A stretch of 34,861 bases of DNA from a virus. The notes below the pieces were generated by a model. The model had not been told where the DNA came from. It did not search any database and saw only the letters and a list, made by a program, of their open reading frames with translations. The stretch is from positions 1-34,861 of the IMG/VR virus record IMGVR_UViG_3300049847_000140; one strand, 5' to 3'. The position numbers and the translations under genes are program-made. Positions 12,992-19,794 of this stretch are shown piece after piece; position 1 is the first letter of the stretch; every line of letters begins with the position of its first letter.

Positions 12992-13194
12992 TCTTCACCC
13001 TCCCCGATTATTTCCGAAATAGTCACTTTGAGATTCTCCGACATACCACGAACAAATCCAACCGTCATCGCGTCGGGATTGCGCAGGTAACGATACGCGG
13101 TAGGGTAGGTGATCTTGTTGCGGTGCGCGAACTCCCGGATCGTTCCGTAGTGATCGTTGATTAATCTTTTAAACCGCCTGTCGTAATTAGCCAT
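12988..13194 (-). CDS. HTH regulator, 68 aa, candidate switch protein
   Basis: Start placed at ATG 13192-13194 (MANYDRRFKRLINDHYGTIR); the Met seven codons upstream would fall in the promoter. The segment GTIREFAHRNKITYPTAYRY is a helix-turn-helix, followed by LRNPDAMTVGFV and a C-terminal helix (LKVTISEIIGE), as in XRE-like repressors. It heads an operon leading to large terminase. Its promoter faces the promoter of the sigma-like gene, and the palindrome ACCGA-A-TCGGT (13239-13249) upstream is a possible operator. It probably controls the choice between the two transcription directions. Confidence 0.7.
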   Translation of the reverse strand: MANYDRRFKRLINDHYGTIREFAHRNKITYPTAYRYLRNPDAMTVGFVRGMSENLKVTISEIIGEGEE

Positions 13195-13203
13195 GTTTAT
13201 TGC

Positions 13204-13220
13204 TATTTTTGGCAAATGTA
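13204..13220. promoter_or_regulatory. Two face-to-face -7 promoter elements
   Basis: The plus strand has TATTTTTG at 13204-13211, and the minus strand TACATTTG at 13220-13213, both full matches to TAnnTTTG and separated by one base. RNA polymerase could occupy only one at a time, and the two transcripts would overlap for a few bases. The plus element lies 4 nt before an ATG at 13216. The minus element serves the HTH regulator operon. Confidence 0.6.
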
Positions 13221-13781
13221 TAAAAGAAAATTTATCTGACCGAATCGGTATTCAATATCAAACTAATTCAGATTTACCCGTTACTAATTGACCGGGCGAG
13301 GAAACTCACCCGCAGCCGGGAAGAAGCATCGGACCTCGTTCATGATGTAGTGGTGTCGGTTCTGCCGAGATCGAATGACCTGATCGAGATAATCGACAAA
13401 GGCAACATCGAAGGCTACATGTGCCGGGCGATTTACCTTCACTTCTTGCACGCCAAACAGAACCGACGCGAAACGAGCCAACTCGAACCCAAGCACGAAT
13501 CGAAAGTAGGATTCGATGAGTTCTTCGAGAACAAACAGTCGAAACTTCACACCATTATTCTCGATCAAAACATTGACCTCATAATAAACCGGCTCAATGA
13601 TTTCGATGCCGAACTGCTCAGGTTATGGATGCTTCCGGACTTCCGGTATAAGGACGCGGCAGAGATCACAGGTATTCCAATCGCGCAGCTTCAAAACAAT
13701 ATTCATTCATCAATCCGAAAACTTAAAAGATATGTTCAACGTGCATCCATCAGTCAGGCTAAAACGCCTGGAGATTTGTAA
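13216..13781 (+). CDS. Sigma-70-like factor with an N-terminal frame break
   Basis: The frame open from 13224 to 13781 encodes region-2-like sequence (IDRARKLTRSREEASDLVHD) and a region-4-like helix-turn-helix (FRYKDAAEITGIPIAQLQNN, then SIRKLKRY), the pattern of an ECF-type sigma factor. It has no in-frame ATG, GTG or TTG before region 2; a GTG at 13350 would cut region 2 in half. The ATG at 13216, 4 nt after a -7 box, reads MYKRKFI and stops; one extra base in the A4 run at 13227-13230 would join it to the sigma frame as MYKRKIYLTE. Either a -1 frameshift, a non-standard start (ATT, CTG) or a mutation is involved. Confidence 0.65.
13239..13249. promoter_or_regulatory. Candidate operator palindrome ACCGA-A-TCGGT
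   Basis: A perfect 5-bp inverted repeat with a one-base centre, about 20 bp upstream of the minus-strand -7 box and inside the start region of the sigma-like gene. Position suggests a binding site for the HTH protein encoded at 12988-13194, but a single short site is weak evidence. Confidence 0.3.
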
Positions 13782-14217
13782 AGACTGTAAATTCTATAAA
13801 CCAAGTACTGGATCATGCGGTACTTTAATTATAGGCGGAATTAAAGAATTAGAAAGACCATGTATTCTTGACGCCAACATTGAAGGATCGCCAGAGGATG
13901 AATTAGCTAATCGGGTATCATATTACCGAAAGAAGATAAAACTATGCGGCTGTATTATGTCTTGGAAGACTAAATATACCTTGTCGAGTTGTCCGGCAGG
14001 TAAATGGGGTGCGGAACGATTGACCGGAACTCAGATCGAACTATTGCAGACATTCCTCAAATCGCTCAACGGCAAACAGACTATCGTGTTTGAAGACGTG
14101 AAGAAACTGTACGAGTGGAAATCGAAGTTAACAGGCAAACATGAGCCGATCACGACATGCGGAACGTGTGTGGGTGAATTGATTTTGGAGATGAATAAAG
14201 AAATTAATCGGATATAA
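13732..14217 (+). CDS. Cys-rich phage protein, possible zinc-binding
   Basis: 161 aa from the ATG at 13732 (MFNVHPSVRLKRLEICKDCK); a longer upstream frame is a shadow of the sigma gene. Cysteine motifs are CKDCKFYKPSTGSCG near residues 16-30 and LCGCIMSWKTKYTLSSCPAGKW near 80-100, a pattern of small Cys-rich proteins I recall upstream of terminase genes in Bacteroidota phages. A further CGTCVGE motif lies near the C-terminus. It overlaps the sigma-like gene by 50 nt. It probably binds zinc; whether it is a regulator or a packaging factor is unknown. Confidence 0.75.
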   Translation: MFNVHPSVRLKRLEICKDCKFYKPSTGSCGTLIIGGIKELERPCILDANIEGSPEDELANRVSYYRKKIKLCGCIMSWKTKYTLSSCPAGKWGAERLTGTQIELLQTFLKSLNGKQTIVFEDVKKLYEWKSKLTGKHEPITTCGTCVGELILEMNKEINRI

Positions 14218-14226
14218 AAAATTGTT

Positions 14227-14234
14227 TATCTTTA
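14227..14234 (+). promoter_or_regulatory. Possible -7 element (TATCTTTA)
   Basis: TATCTTTA differs in one base from TAnnTTTG and lies about 35 nt before the ATG of the small-terminase-like gene, in a 51-base AT-rich gap. No clear -33 motif. A weak candidate for a late promoter. Confidence 0.3.
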
Positions 14235-14268
14235 CATTAGAATCATTCTAAATAACAATTCTTAAACA

Positions 14269-14538
14269 ATGCCATTCGTAAAAGGTAAGTCAGGCAATCC
14301 CGAAGGTAGGCCACAGGGTGCTATAAGCGAGCGAACAAAGAGATGGGAGGAGTTAGGCGAGTATATCACTACTGCCGGAGCAGAGCGCGCAATGGAGGCT
14401 CTCAATGCGCTTCCTGACGAGGAGTTTCTCGAACAATACGCAAAATTCCTCGAATATTTCAAGCCGAAACAGGCTCGAACAGTCCATGCCGGAGATAGTG
14501 ACGCGCCCATCATCATTCAGGTCATGGGCGAGATTTAG
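14269..14538 (+). CDS. Small-terminase-like protein (DUF5681-type N-terminus)
   Basis: 89 aa. The N-terminus MPFVKGKSGNPEGRPQGAIS matches the FKPGxSGNPxGRPxGxxN signature of small phage proteins found in the place of the terminase small subunit. A helical middle and KFLEYFKPKQARTVH follow. The small subunit would bind the packaging start site and recruit TerL. Here TerL is 3 kb away on the other strand, so the assignment rests on the N-terminal signature. Confidence 0.6.
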   Translation: MPFVKGKSGNPEGRPQGAISERTKRWEELGEYITTAGAERAMEALNALPDEEFLEQYAKFLEYFKPKQARTVHAGDSDAPIIIQVMGEI

Positions 14539-14568
14539 GAATTTTCATGTGAAATATAATACGCAACT

Positions 14569-15159
14569 ATGAAGCTATCACTGCCAACGGTATCGAGTCA
14601 GGTCAAACTATCGCAGTATGTCGCGTATAAGACCGCGACCGATGACGTGGAGCGGTGTATGGTTATTACGGGCAAGTCGCGCAAACAAATTGAAGGATTG
14701 CAACCTGCGACTATTGCAGAGATCATTCAGTTATTTGAGGACGCTTGCAACACGACTACAGGCGAATTGAATCGACACTTACGGATTCGGAAAGGACTTA
14801 GGCGCATGGCGTTGTCGATGATCCCGAATCTACCGAGCATGTCACTCGCTGAACATGTCGACATGGATGCTTATTCCAATTCGATCTGGTCGAAGAATCC
14901 GGACTACTCGCACCTGCCTAACCTGATGGCAATTTTATACAGACCGATCAAAGAAAGATTCGGCAAGTGGTATCGAATAGCGGAGTATGATAGCGGAAAG
15001 GCTTATCACATGCCGTTCGTGAACCAAATAACGATGAACGATGTGAATCATTCGCTGCTTTTTTTTTCGACTATCGAAAGGAAACTTCAAAAAAGTTCCA
15101 TCGAATATTTGGAGGCGGAGATGAAGACGCAGCTCGAAGTAATGCAGAGCCTACCTTAG
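14569..15159 (+). CDS. Tail assembly chaperone-like protein, zero-frame product
   Basis: 196 aa. It begins MKLSLPTVSSQVKLSQYVAY and has SMSLAEHVDMDAYS and HLPNLMAILYRPIKERFG, a pattern of Bacteroidota phage proteins in the tail-chaperone position (conserved LYRP). Near residue 164 the coding sequence runs through nine T residues (15059-15067), and the -1 frame behind it is open for about 90 more codons. The zero-frame C-terminus (STIERKLQKSSIEYLEAEMK) is also protein-like, so both products are probably made, as for gpG and gpGT of lambda. Confidence 0.7.
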   Translation: MKLSLPTVSSQVKLSQYVAYKTATDDVERCMVITGKSRKQIEGLQPATIAEIIQLFEDACNTTTGELNRHLRIRKGLRRMALSMIPNLPSMSLAEHVDMDAYSNSIWSKNPDYSHLPNLMAILYRPIKERFGKWYRIAEYDSGKAYHMPFVNQITMNDVNHSLLFFSTIERKLQKSSIEYLEAEMKTQLEVMQSLP

Positions 15160-15335
15160 CGAGTGTGTATGGTTGGTTCAATATAATTGAGTTGCTGTGT
15201 AATTACGATGTGACAAAGTTTGAAGAAGTATTGAAGCGACCGGCACATGAAGTATTTATGCACTTAGTGTACATGGAAGACAAAGCACTCGAAGATCGAA
15301 AAAATATGATGAAACAAAAGAATGGTTACGAATAA
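14569..15335 (+). CDS. Predicted -1 frameshift fusion of the tail chaperone
   Basis: A -1 slip on the T9 run at 15059-15067 would join the first 166 codons to the frame ending at TAA 15333-15335, giving about 255 aa. The extension reads through FFDYRKETSKKFHRIFGGGD and ends with VYGWFNIIELLCNYDVTKFE and LVYMEDKALEDRKNMMKQKN, a convincing protein sequence that otherwise has no start of its own until late Met codons. The extended product would correspond to the T domain that binds the tail tube in gpGT-type systems. The next gene begins at 15322, overlapping this stop. Confidence 0.7.
15059..15067 (+). other. T9 slippery run, candidate -1 frameshift site
   Basis: Nine T residues preceded by GCTGC and followed by CGAC. 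In the zero frame the codons are CTT TTT TTT TCG. It contains the classic T-TTT-TTT heptamer. Both the zero frame and the -1 frame remain open downstream. Confidence 0.7.
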
Positions 15336-15513
15336 TAAATTGCAGCGACTTGGATTCACTCGAATCGACAAGACAGATGTGAGCCGCGAATTTTGGATTC
15401 ATAAATCTGCGGGTCGGTTCTTGGCGTTCTATCAGGACACGGGTAACATATTCTTGAATGGCGATCATGTAGGTAACGCGAAAGATGTTGCTCACTTAAA
15501 AACATTTATATAG
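15322..15513 (+). CDS. Unknown small protein, 63 aa
   Basis: Begins MVTNNKLQRLGFTRIDKTDV and has beta-prone sequence (FWIHKSAGRFLAFYQDTGNI, FLNGDHVG). The start overlaps the end of the frameshift extension by 14 nt, and the next gene begins immediately after the stop. It is probably a minor tail or assembly protein by position only. Confidence 0.6.
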   Translation: MVTNNKLQRLGFTRIDKTDVSREFWIHKSAGRFLAFYQDTGNIFLNGDHVGNAKDVAHLKTFI

Positions 15514-17388
15514 ATGGTAGTTCGGACGTATAACAATATCATTGATCGACTCGCTGCATTTGCGGAAGGTCACTATATTTTAAAGAGATTTACACATGGG
15601 CAGATTGATGAAGTAGATACGGGCAAGGATAATATATACCCCTGGATGCACGCAGTACCAACAAGCACTTCACTCGATGCTGGAGTAGAGGCGTATTCGT
15701 TCGATATATCATTTGCCGACATGCCGCGAGATAAGACAGATGCCCGCGACTATCAGAAGGAATGTATATCCGATATGATGCAGATCGCGCAAGATTTGGT
15801 CAATGAAATCAAGAACGGCAATGTGCTATTCGGTTCAGATGTAGAATTAAGTTATCCGATTCAAATCACACCATTCATCCGCGAGTTCAGTAACACTTTG
15901 TCCGGTGTAACATTGTCAGTTACGATCATAGTTCCAAATGCTTGGGATGCTTGCGATATACCTGCATCATATGCGGTCGGTGGAAGTGGTAGCGGTGGAA
16001 GTAGTGGAAGTGGTGGATCGGAGTTACTGCTTCAAGTCAATGCGGTTGATAACGCGATTCAATCACTGCTTAATCTATCAGAAGGCAACAACATCACAAT
16101 AGTTGACGAAGGTGATGGAACCGTAACGATTAGCGCAACAGGTAGTGCGGGTGGTGGAGTCGAATCCGTAACCGGACTGAATACCGACAATACCGATCCG
16201 CTAAATCCTGTTGTTAGAGTAAGTGTTGACGGCACAACCATAACCGGATCAGGCACTCCGGCATCACCACTTGTCGCGACCGCAACAGGACTGCCATCGG
16301 GCGGAACTAAGTTTATGTATCTGCGTAAACATACAAATACAAACTACGATGTTGAATGGTCATTCCTGAGCATATCCGAAATAAACGGACTCAGTACAGT
16401 TGGTACGAATCTCGCCACGCTAACCGATCCGAGCGCAATTAGATTTCTGCGGATCAATGCGGATAACTCTGTGACGGCATTGGACGCGGCTTCGTTCTTG
16501 ACTGCAATCGGTGGTCAACCGAGCGGAACGTATTTAGTTGCTGCAAATAACCTGAGCGATTTAGGAAGTGCCGCAACTGCCCGAACCAATCTCGGACTTG
16601 GGTCGCTCGCAACTCAAAGCGGTACTTTCTCAGGTACTTCGAGCGGAACAAACACAGGTGACGAAACGACTTCAACCATTAAAACGAAGTTAGGCATCAC
16701 AACATTGTCAGGATCGAACACAGGCGATCAGGATTTATCTACACTCATGGTTAAGTCGAATAACCTGAGCGATGTTGTGAGTGCTTCAACTGCTCGAACC
16801 AATTTAGGCTTGGGAACACTTGCGACACAGAGCGGAACATTCAGTGGTACGTCTTCCGGTACAAATACAGGCGATCAAGATTTATCCGGATTGATGGTGA
16901 AGTCATCGAATCTATCCGATGTAGCCAATGTCATAACGTCACGAACCAATTTAGGTTTAATTGATATATTTCTCGCGAATGATTTCACTCAGTCCTCATC
17001 GACATTAACTGATCTAACCGGATTCACTATACCTGTTGTGGCATCGGGTAAGTATAAAGCGAAGATGGTTCTTGCAATTACGGGTTCAACAGGCGGGTCA
17101 CGTGTTGGATTCACATTTCCGGCTTCATGTGTAGTGAAGGTCGCTTTAGTTGGTTCGACATCTGTCACAACTACACAGGTGATGCAATGGCTCACTCCAG
17201 CTACCGGAACAGAAATAGCAATATCGCTTGGATCAGCATCGATAGCAACTGCTGCATTTTGGATGATCTCAATTGAGAACGGAGCGAATGCTGGCAACGT
17301 ACAAGTTCAAGTCAAGTCTGTTACCAATACCCAGAACAACGTATTTACATCGGGTTTAACTACTCTTGAATATCGTAAACTAAACTAA
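15514..17388 (+). CDS. Neck/tail protein fused to a repeat-containing fibre
   Basis: 624 aa. The first ~150 residues (MVVRTYNNIIDRLAAFAEGH, then YPWMHAVPTS, YSFDISFADM) resemble a stand-alone virion protein of Bacteroidota phages that sits at the head-tail joint or tail end. A Gly/Ser stretch (GGSGSGGSSGSGGS, about 154-167) links it to a fibre: a NITIVDEGDGTVTISATG beta domain, then three copies of NNLSDxxSAxTARTNLGLG...SGTFSGTSSGTNTGD (from residues 345, 416 and 463), then a C-terminal beta-rich tip. It probably acts as an adsorption fibre. It overlaps the next ATG by one base. Confidence 0.75.
   Translation: MVVRTYNNIIDRLAAFAEGHYILKRFTHGQIDEVDTGKDNIYPWMHAVPTSTSLDAGVEAYSFDISFADMPRDKTDARDYQKECISDMMQIAQDLVNEIKNGNVLFGSDVELSYPIQITPFIREFSNTLSGVTLSVTIIVPNAWDACDIPASYAVGGSGSGGSSGSGGSELLLQVNAVDNAIQSLLNLSEGNNITIVDEGDGTVTISATGSAGGGVESVTGLNTDNTDPLNPVVRVSVDGTTITGSGTPASPLVATATGLPSGGTKFMYLRKHTNTNYDVEWSFLSISEINGLSTVGTNLATLTDPSAIRFLRINADNSVTALDAASFLTAIGGQPSGTYLVAANNLSDLGSAATARTNLGLGSLATQSGTFSGTSSGTNTGDETTSTIKTKLGITTLSGSNTGDQDLSTLMVKSNNLSDVVSASTARTNLGLGTLATQSGTFSGTSSGTNTGDQDLSGLMVKSSNLSDVANVITSRTNLGLIDIFLANDFTQSSSTLTDLTGFTIPVVASGKYKAKMVLAITGSTGGSRVGFTFPASCVVKVALVGSTSVTTTQVMQWLTPATGTEIAISLGSASIATAAFWMISIENGANAGNVQVQVKSVTNTQNNVFTSGLTTLEYRKLN
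16546..16944 (+). repeat. Fibre repeats coding NNLSD...TNLGLG units
   Basis: Three in-frame diverged repeats start at 16546, 16759 and 16906. The first unit is longer because it carries an extra TTSTIKTKLGITTLSGSNTG segment; the third is cut short after RTNLGL. Copy number of such repeats can vary by recombination and would change fibre length. Confidence 0.75.
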
Positions 17389-17903
17389 TGGCAGAACGCT
17401 TCGACATATTTCTAAACTCAATCGCTCAGGACGTGATCGAGGCGGCACAGCGCGAGTTGAAAGTTACTCGCATGGTCAAAGGCAAGCGCAGACGGTCGTA
17501 TGCTTCTGGGCAACTCGGACGATCTTTGACTTATCAATTTAGTTCGCGTTACAACAACCCGATCATTTCGTTTGGCGGAACTGATGCGGTAAAGGACTAT
17601 CTCGGAGTGGTGCAGTTCGGAAGACGTAAGGGGGCGAAGATGCCACCGCTTCAGCCGATAAAGGATTGGATGAAGATTAAACCGATTCGCCTACGCAACA
17701 AAGAAGGCGGATTTATTAAGACCACACCCGAAGCGATTAATTCGGCAGCATGGAATATTGCGCGGTCGATCTCGAAGAAAGGAATCGAACCATTCCCATT
17801 TTACAACTACGCGATTGAATCCGTACTGGAGCGTAGAGGTCAGGAAATTAATGACGCTTTACAAAAAGAAATTGAGTTTAGATTAAAATTAAAACCGATA
17901 TGA
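17388..17903 (+). CDS. Head-tail joining or tail-completion-like protein
   Basis: 171 aa, beginning MAERFDIFLNSIAQDVIEAA. The pattern is an N-terminal helix, a basic RVKGKRRRSYASGQLGRSL-like region with Leu-x-x-Ser-Leu, and YLGVVQFGRRKGAKMPPLQP followed by a C-terminal helix. This resembles HK97 gp10-type virion proteins (VxxGxxPHxP in the original, here GRRKGAKMPP). It overlaps both neighbours by 1-4 nt. The identification is by layout, not certain. Confidence 0.55.
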   Translation: MAERFDIFLNSIAQDVIEAAQRELKVTRMVKGKRRRSYASGQLGRSLTYQFSSRYNNPIISFGGTDAVKDYLGVVQFGRRKGAKMPPLQPIKDWMKIKPIRLRNKEGGFIKTTPEAINSAAWNIARSISKKGIEPFPFYNYAIESVLERRGQEINDALQKEIEFRLKLKPI

Positions 17904-18445
17904 GAAATTTACTTTTGACATTATTTGTCTTGTCGATGTTTGGCACGTTGGGAGCGCAGAACTTTTATCCATGCGTTGCGACTTCACTCGAAGTATTCAA
18001 TAAACTAATACAAGCAAGTGCGCTGCAATGCGGCTTGGTTTATCACATAAACGAGGCATATCATTTCAATTCATTTGATCGAACCGTTGACATCGAAGTG
18101 ATCGCGTCATCTCCCAATACATACTTCACTTCGGGTTGGGTTGTGATCGGGGCAGAACACATCAAAGCAGATATTGATTTACCAACACCAATGGTCAGGC
18201 TTTATGAAGGAACAACGCAAATGCTATTGACGCCACAGCAATGTGATGCATGGGATTCACAACCGATCAATGAGGCGTTTTCTTATGTCGAATTATATGT
18301 GCTAAGTCCGAATACAAACTATGAGCTATTGAAGATCGCGCTAACAGATGATTCAGTCACTTTCAGATGGACTTATGTTCAGAATATGCAGAACGGACAA
18401 TTCGGAGATTACAACGCAACAACAGATACTTTCATACCGTATTAA
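17900..18445 (+). CDS. Secreted phage protein with signal peptide, 181 aa
   Basis: A clear N-terminal signal sequence: MRNLLLTLFVLSMFGTLGAQ, short basic n-region, hydrophobic core and a likely cut after GTLGA. The mature part is beta-prone with few charged clusters (CVATSLEVFNKLIQ, CGLVYHINEAYHFN). It would be exported to the periplasm or surface. Its ATG overlaps the previous stop (ATGA), so it is truly within the tail operon. It is odd for a virion gene cluster; it may assist tail assembly, alter the host surface or block superinfection. Confidence 0.75.
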   Translation: MRNLLLTLFVLSMFGTLGAQNFYPCVATSLEVFNKLIQASALQCGLVYHINEAYHFNSFDRTVDIEVIASSPNTYFTSGWVVIGAEHIKADIDLPTPMVRLYEGTTQMLLTPQQCDAWDSQPINEAFSYVELYVLSPNTNYELLKIALTDDSVTFRWTYVQNMQNGQFGDYNATTDTFIPY

Positions 18446-18447
18446 TT

Positions 18448-19794
18448 ATGGCAATTACTATTTATCAAAAACCATTTGCGCTTTCCGTTAATCGTCAGAA
18501 ATTAATACATGTTGTATATTCAGACAATCATGAAAACGATGGGTTTAAATATGGAATTTATATATCATTTCAAAATAACGGAACGACCGAAACATTTACT
18601 ACAAGTCTTTTAGTTGCACCAAATTTCAATGGTTCTTGTGTATTTGATTTGTCTCAATTTTTGACATCTCTAAGGAATTGGGAGTATGACGGTGACGTTC
18701 ATTCAAGAAGTATGTCTGAAATAAATTTCACTATTTATGTAAGTGATTCAGAAAGCACATTTACTATAAGCGAAATTTCATTTACTGAATATTGGATTAT
18801 AGACGGTGTGCTTGTACCTGATACGGGTTCTACTACCGCTGTTGATCCTTATTATGTTGGAAATGGGTATTTCGATCCCGCGCTTGGAATGAAACCTGAT
18901 GTACTGTCATCTAATCCCGACTATTCATATATAATGGACGCGACCAATAAACGCGCGTTATCAGATAGAAAATGGGATACTCACAAATGGGCATTCGCTT
19001 CACAGTTTGGATTTGCTGAAGACAAAACAAATACGTTCATTCCTGTTCGCGATGAAGACTTTGGGGTGCTGTCATTCGCGTGGAATCCTGCTGTGTTCAC
19101 AGGAAATGAAGCAACACAAATCGGCATAACATTGGTTGATGCGGACGGCAATAGTCATTCGTTCGTAGATGATTTAATTTATGCCGAGAATATTGCATGC
19201 GGATTTATATATCCATCAAATATCAACGCATCCGCAGTTACAGGAATTGACGAAGTTCGCCCTTCAAACTATCCTGATTGGAAATATTACTACGTGCAGT
19301 TTCTCGATGATGGCAGTCTACCCGTATCCATGACCTATGTATTTTACAATGCGGATTTATACGGGCAGCACGATTGTAATTATGATGTAGTTCGCATCGC
19401 ATGGCAGAACTCGCGGATGGGTTGGGATTATTTCAACTTCATTAAGAAGTCAGAGCAATCGCTCACAATGGATCGCAGACGGTATCACAAGATTCAAGGT
19501 GATTACGCGAACGCATCGACTTCGTTCGATTACAACGGATCGGTTGCGGGTCTAACTGAGCGCGCAGTAATCACAGATCAATTTCAGTCGATAACATCTG
19601 ATTGGATACAGGAGGGTGAGTTCGAGTTGCTTCGCTCACTAATGGCATCGCGTCAAGTGCATTGGGTGCAGGACGATGGTTCGTTCTTACCTGTACTACT
19701 CGAACAATCTGATTTCCTTGTCCGCAAAATTCGCAACGGAAAACTTTACAATGTCGAGTTCAAATTGAAATACGCAAATCCTTACGTTATCTAA
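18448..19794 (+). CDS. Minor tail protein (baseplate or distal-tail position)
   Basis: 448 aa from the ATG at 18448, 3 nt after the previous stop; a longer upstream frame overlaps the secreted-protein gene and is rejected. Begins MAITIYQKPFALSVNRQKLI; a beta-rich protein with YGIYISFQNNGTTETFTT and FDLSQFLTSLRNW near the N-terminus, and a C-terminal part with YDVVRIAWQNSRMGWDYFNF. Position before the 984-aa baseplate-like protein suggests a distal tail or baseplate role. Its stop overlaps the next start (TAATG). Confidence 0.65.
   Translation: MAITIYQKPFALSVNRQKLIHVVYSDNHENDGFKYGIYISFQNNGTTETFTTSLLVAPNFNGSCVFDLSQFLTSLRNWEYDGDVHSRSMSEINFTIYVSDSESTFTISEISFTEYWIIDGVLVPDTGSTTAVDPYYVGNGYFDPALGMKPDVLSSNPDYSYIMDATNKRALSDRKWDTHKWAFASQFGFAEDKTNTFIPVRDEDFGVLSFAWNPAVFTGNEATQIGITLVDADGNSHSFVDDLIYAENIACGFIYPSNINASAVTGIDEVRPSNYPDWKYYYVQFLDDGSLPVSMTYVFYNADLYGQHDCNYDVVRIAWQNSRMGWDYFNFIKKSEQSLTMDRRRYHKIQGDYANASTSFDYNGSVAGLTERAVITDQFQSITSDWIQEGEFELLRSLMASRQVHWVQDDGSFLPVLLEQSDFLVRKIRNGKLYNVEFKLKYANPYVI

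Noticed and set aside
13350-13781. GTG start for the sigma-like gene at 13350
   Set aside because: The in-frame sequence upstream encodes sigma region-2-like residues (IDRARKLTRSREEASD), so this start would remove half the domain.
16546-16944. Repeats as a CRISPR or regulatory array
   Set aside because: The units are in frame, diverged and encode fibre repeats; spacers are not unique sequences of constant size.
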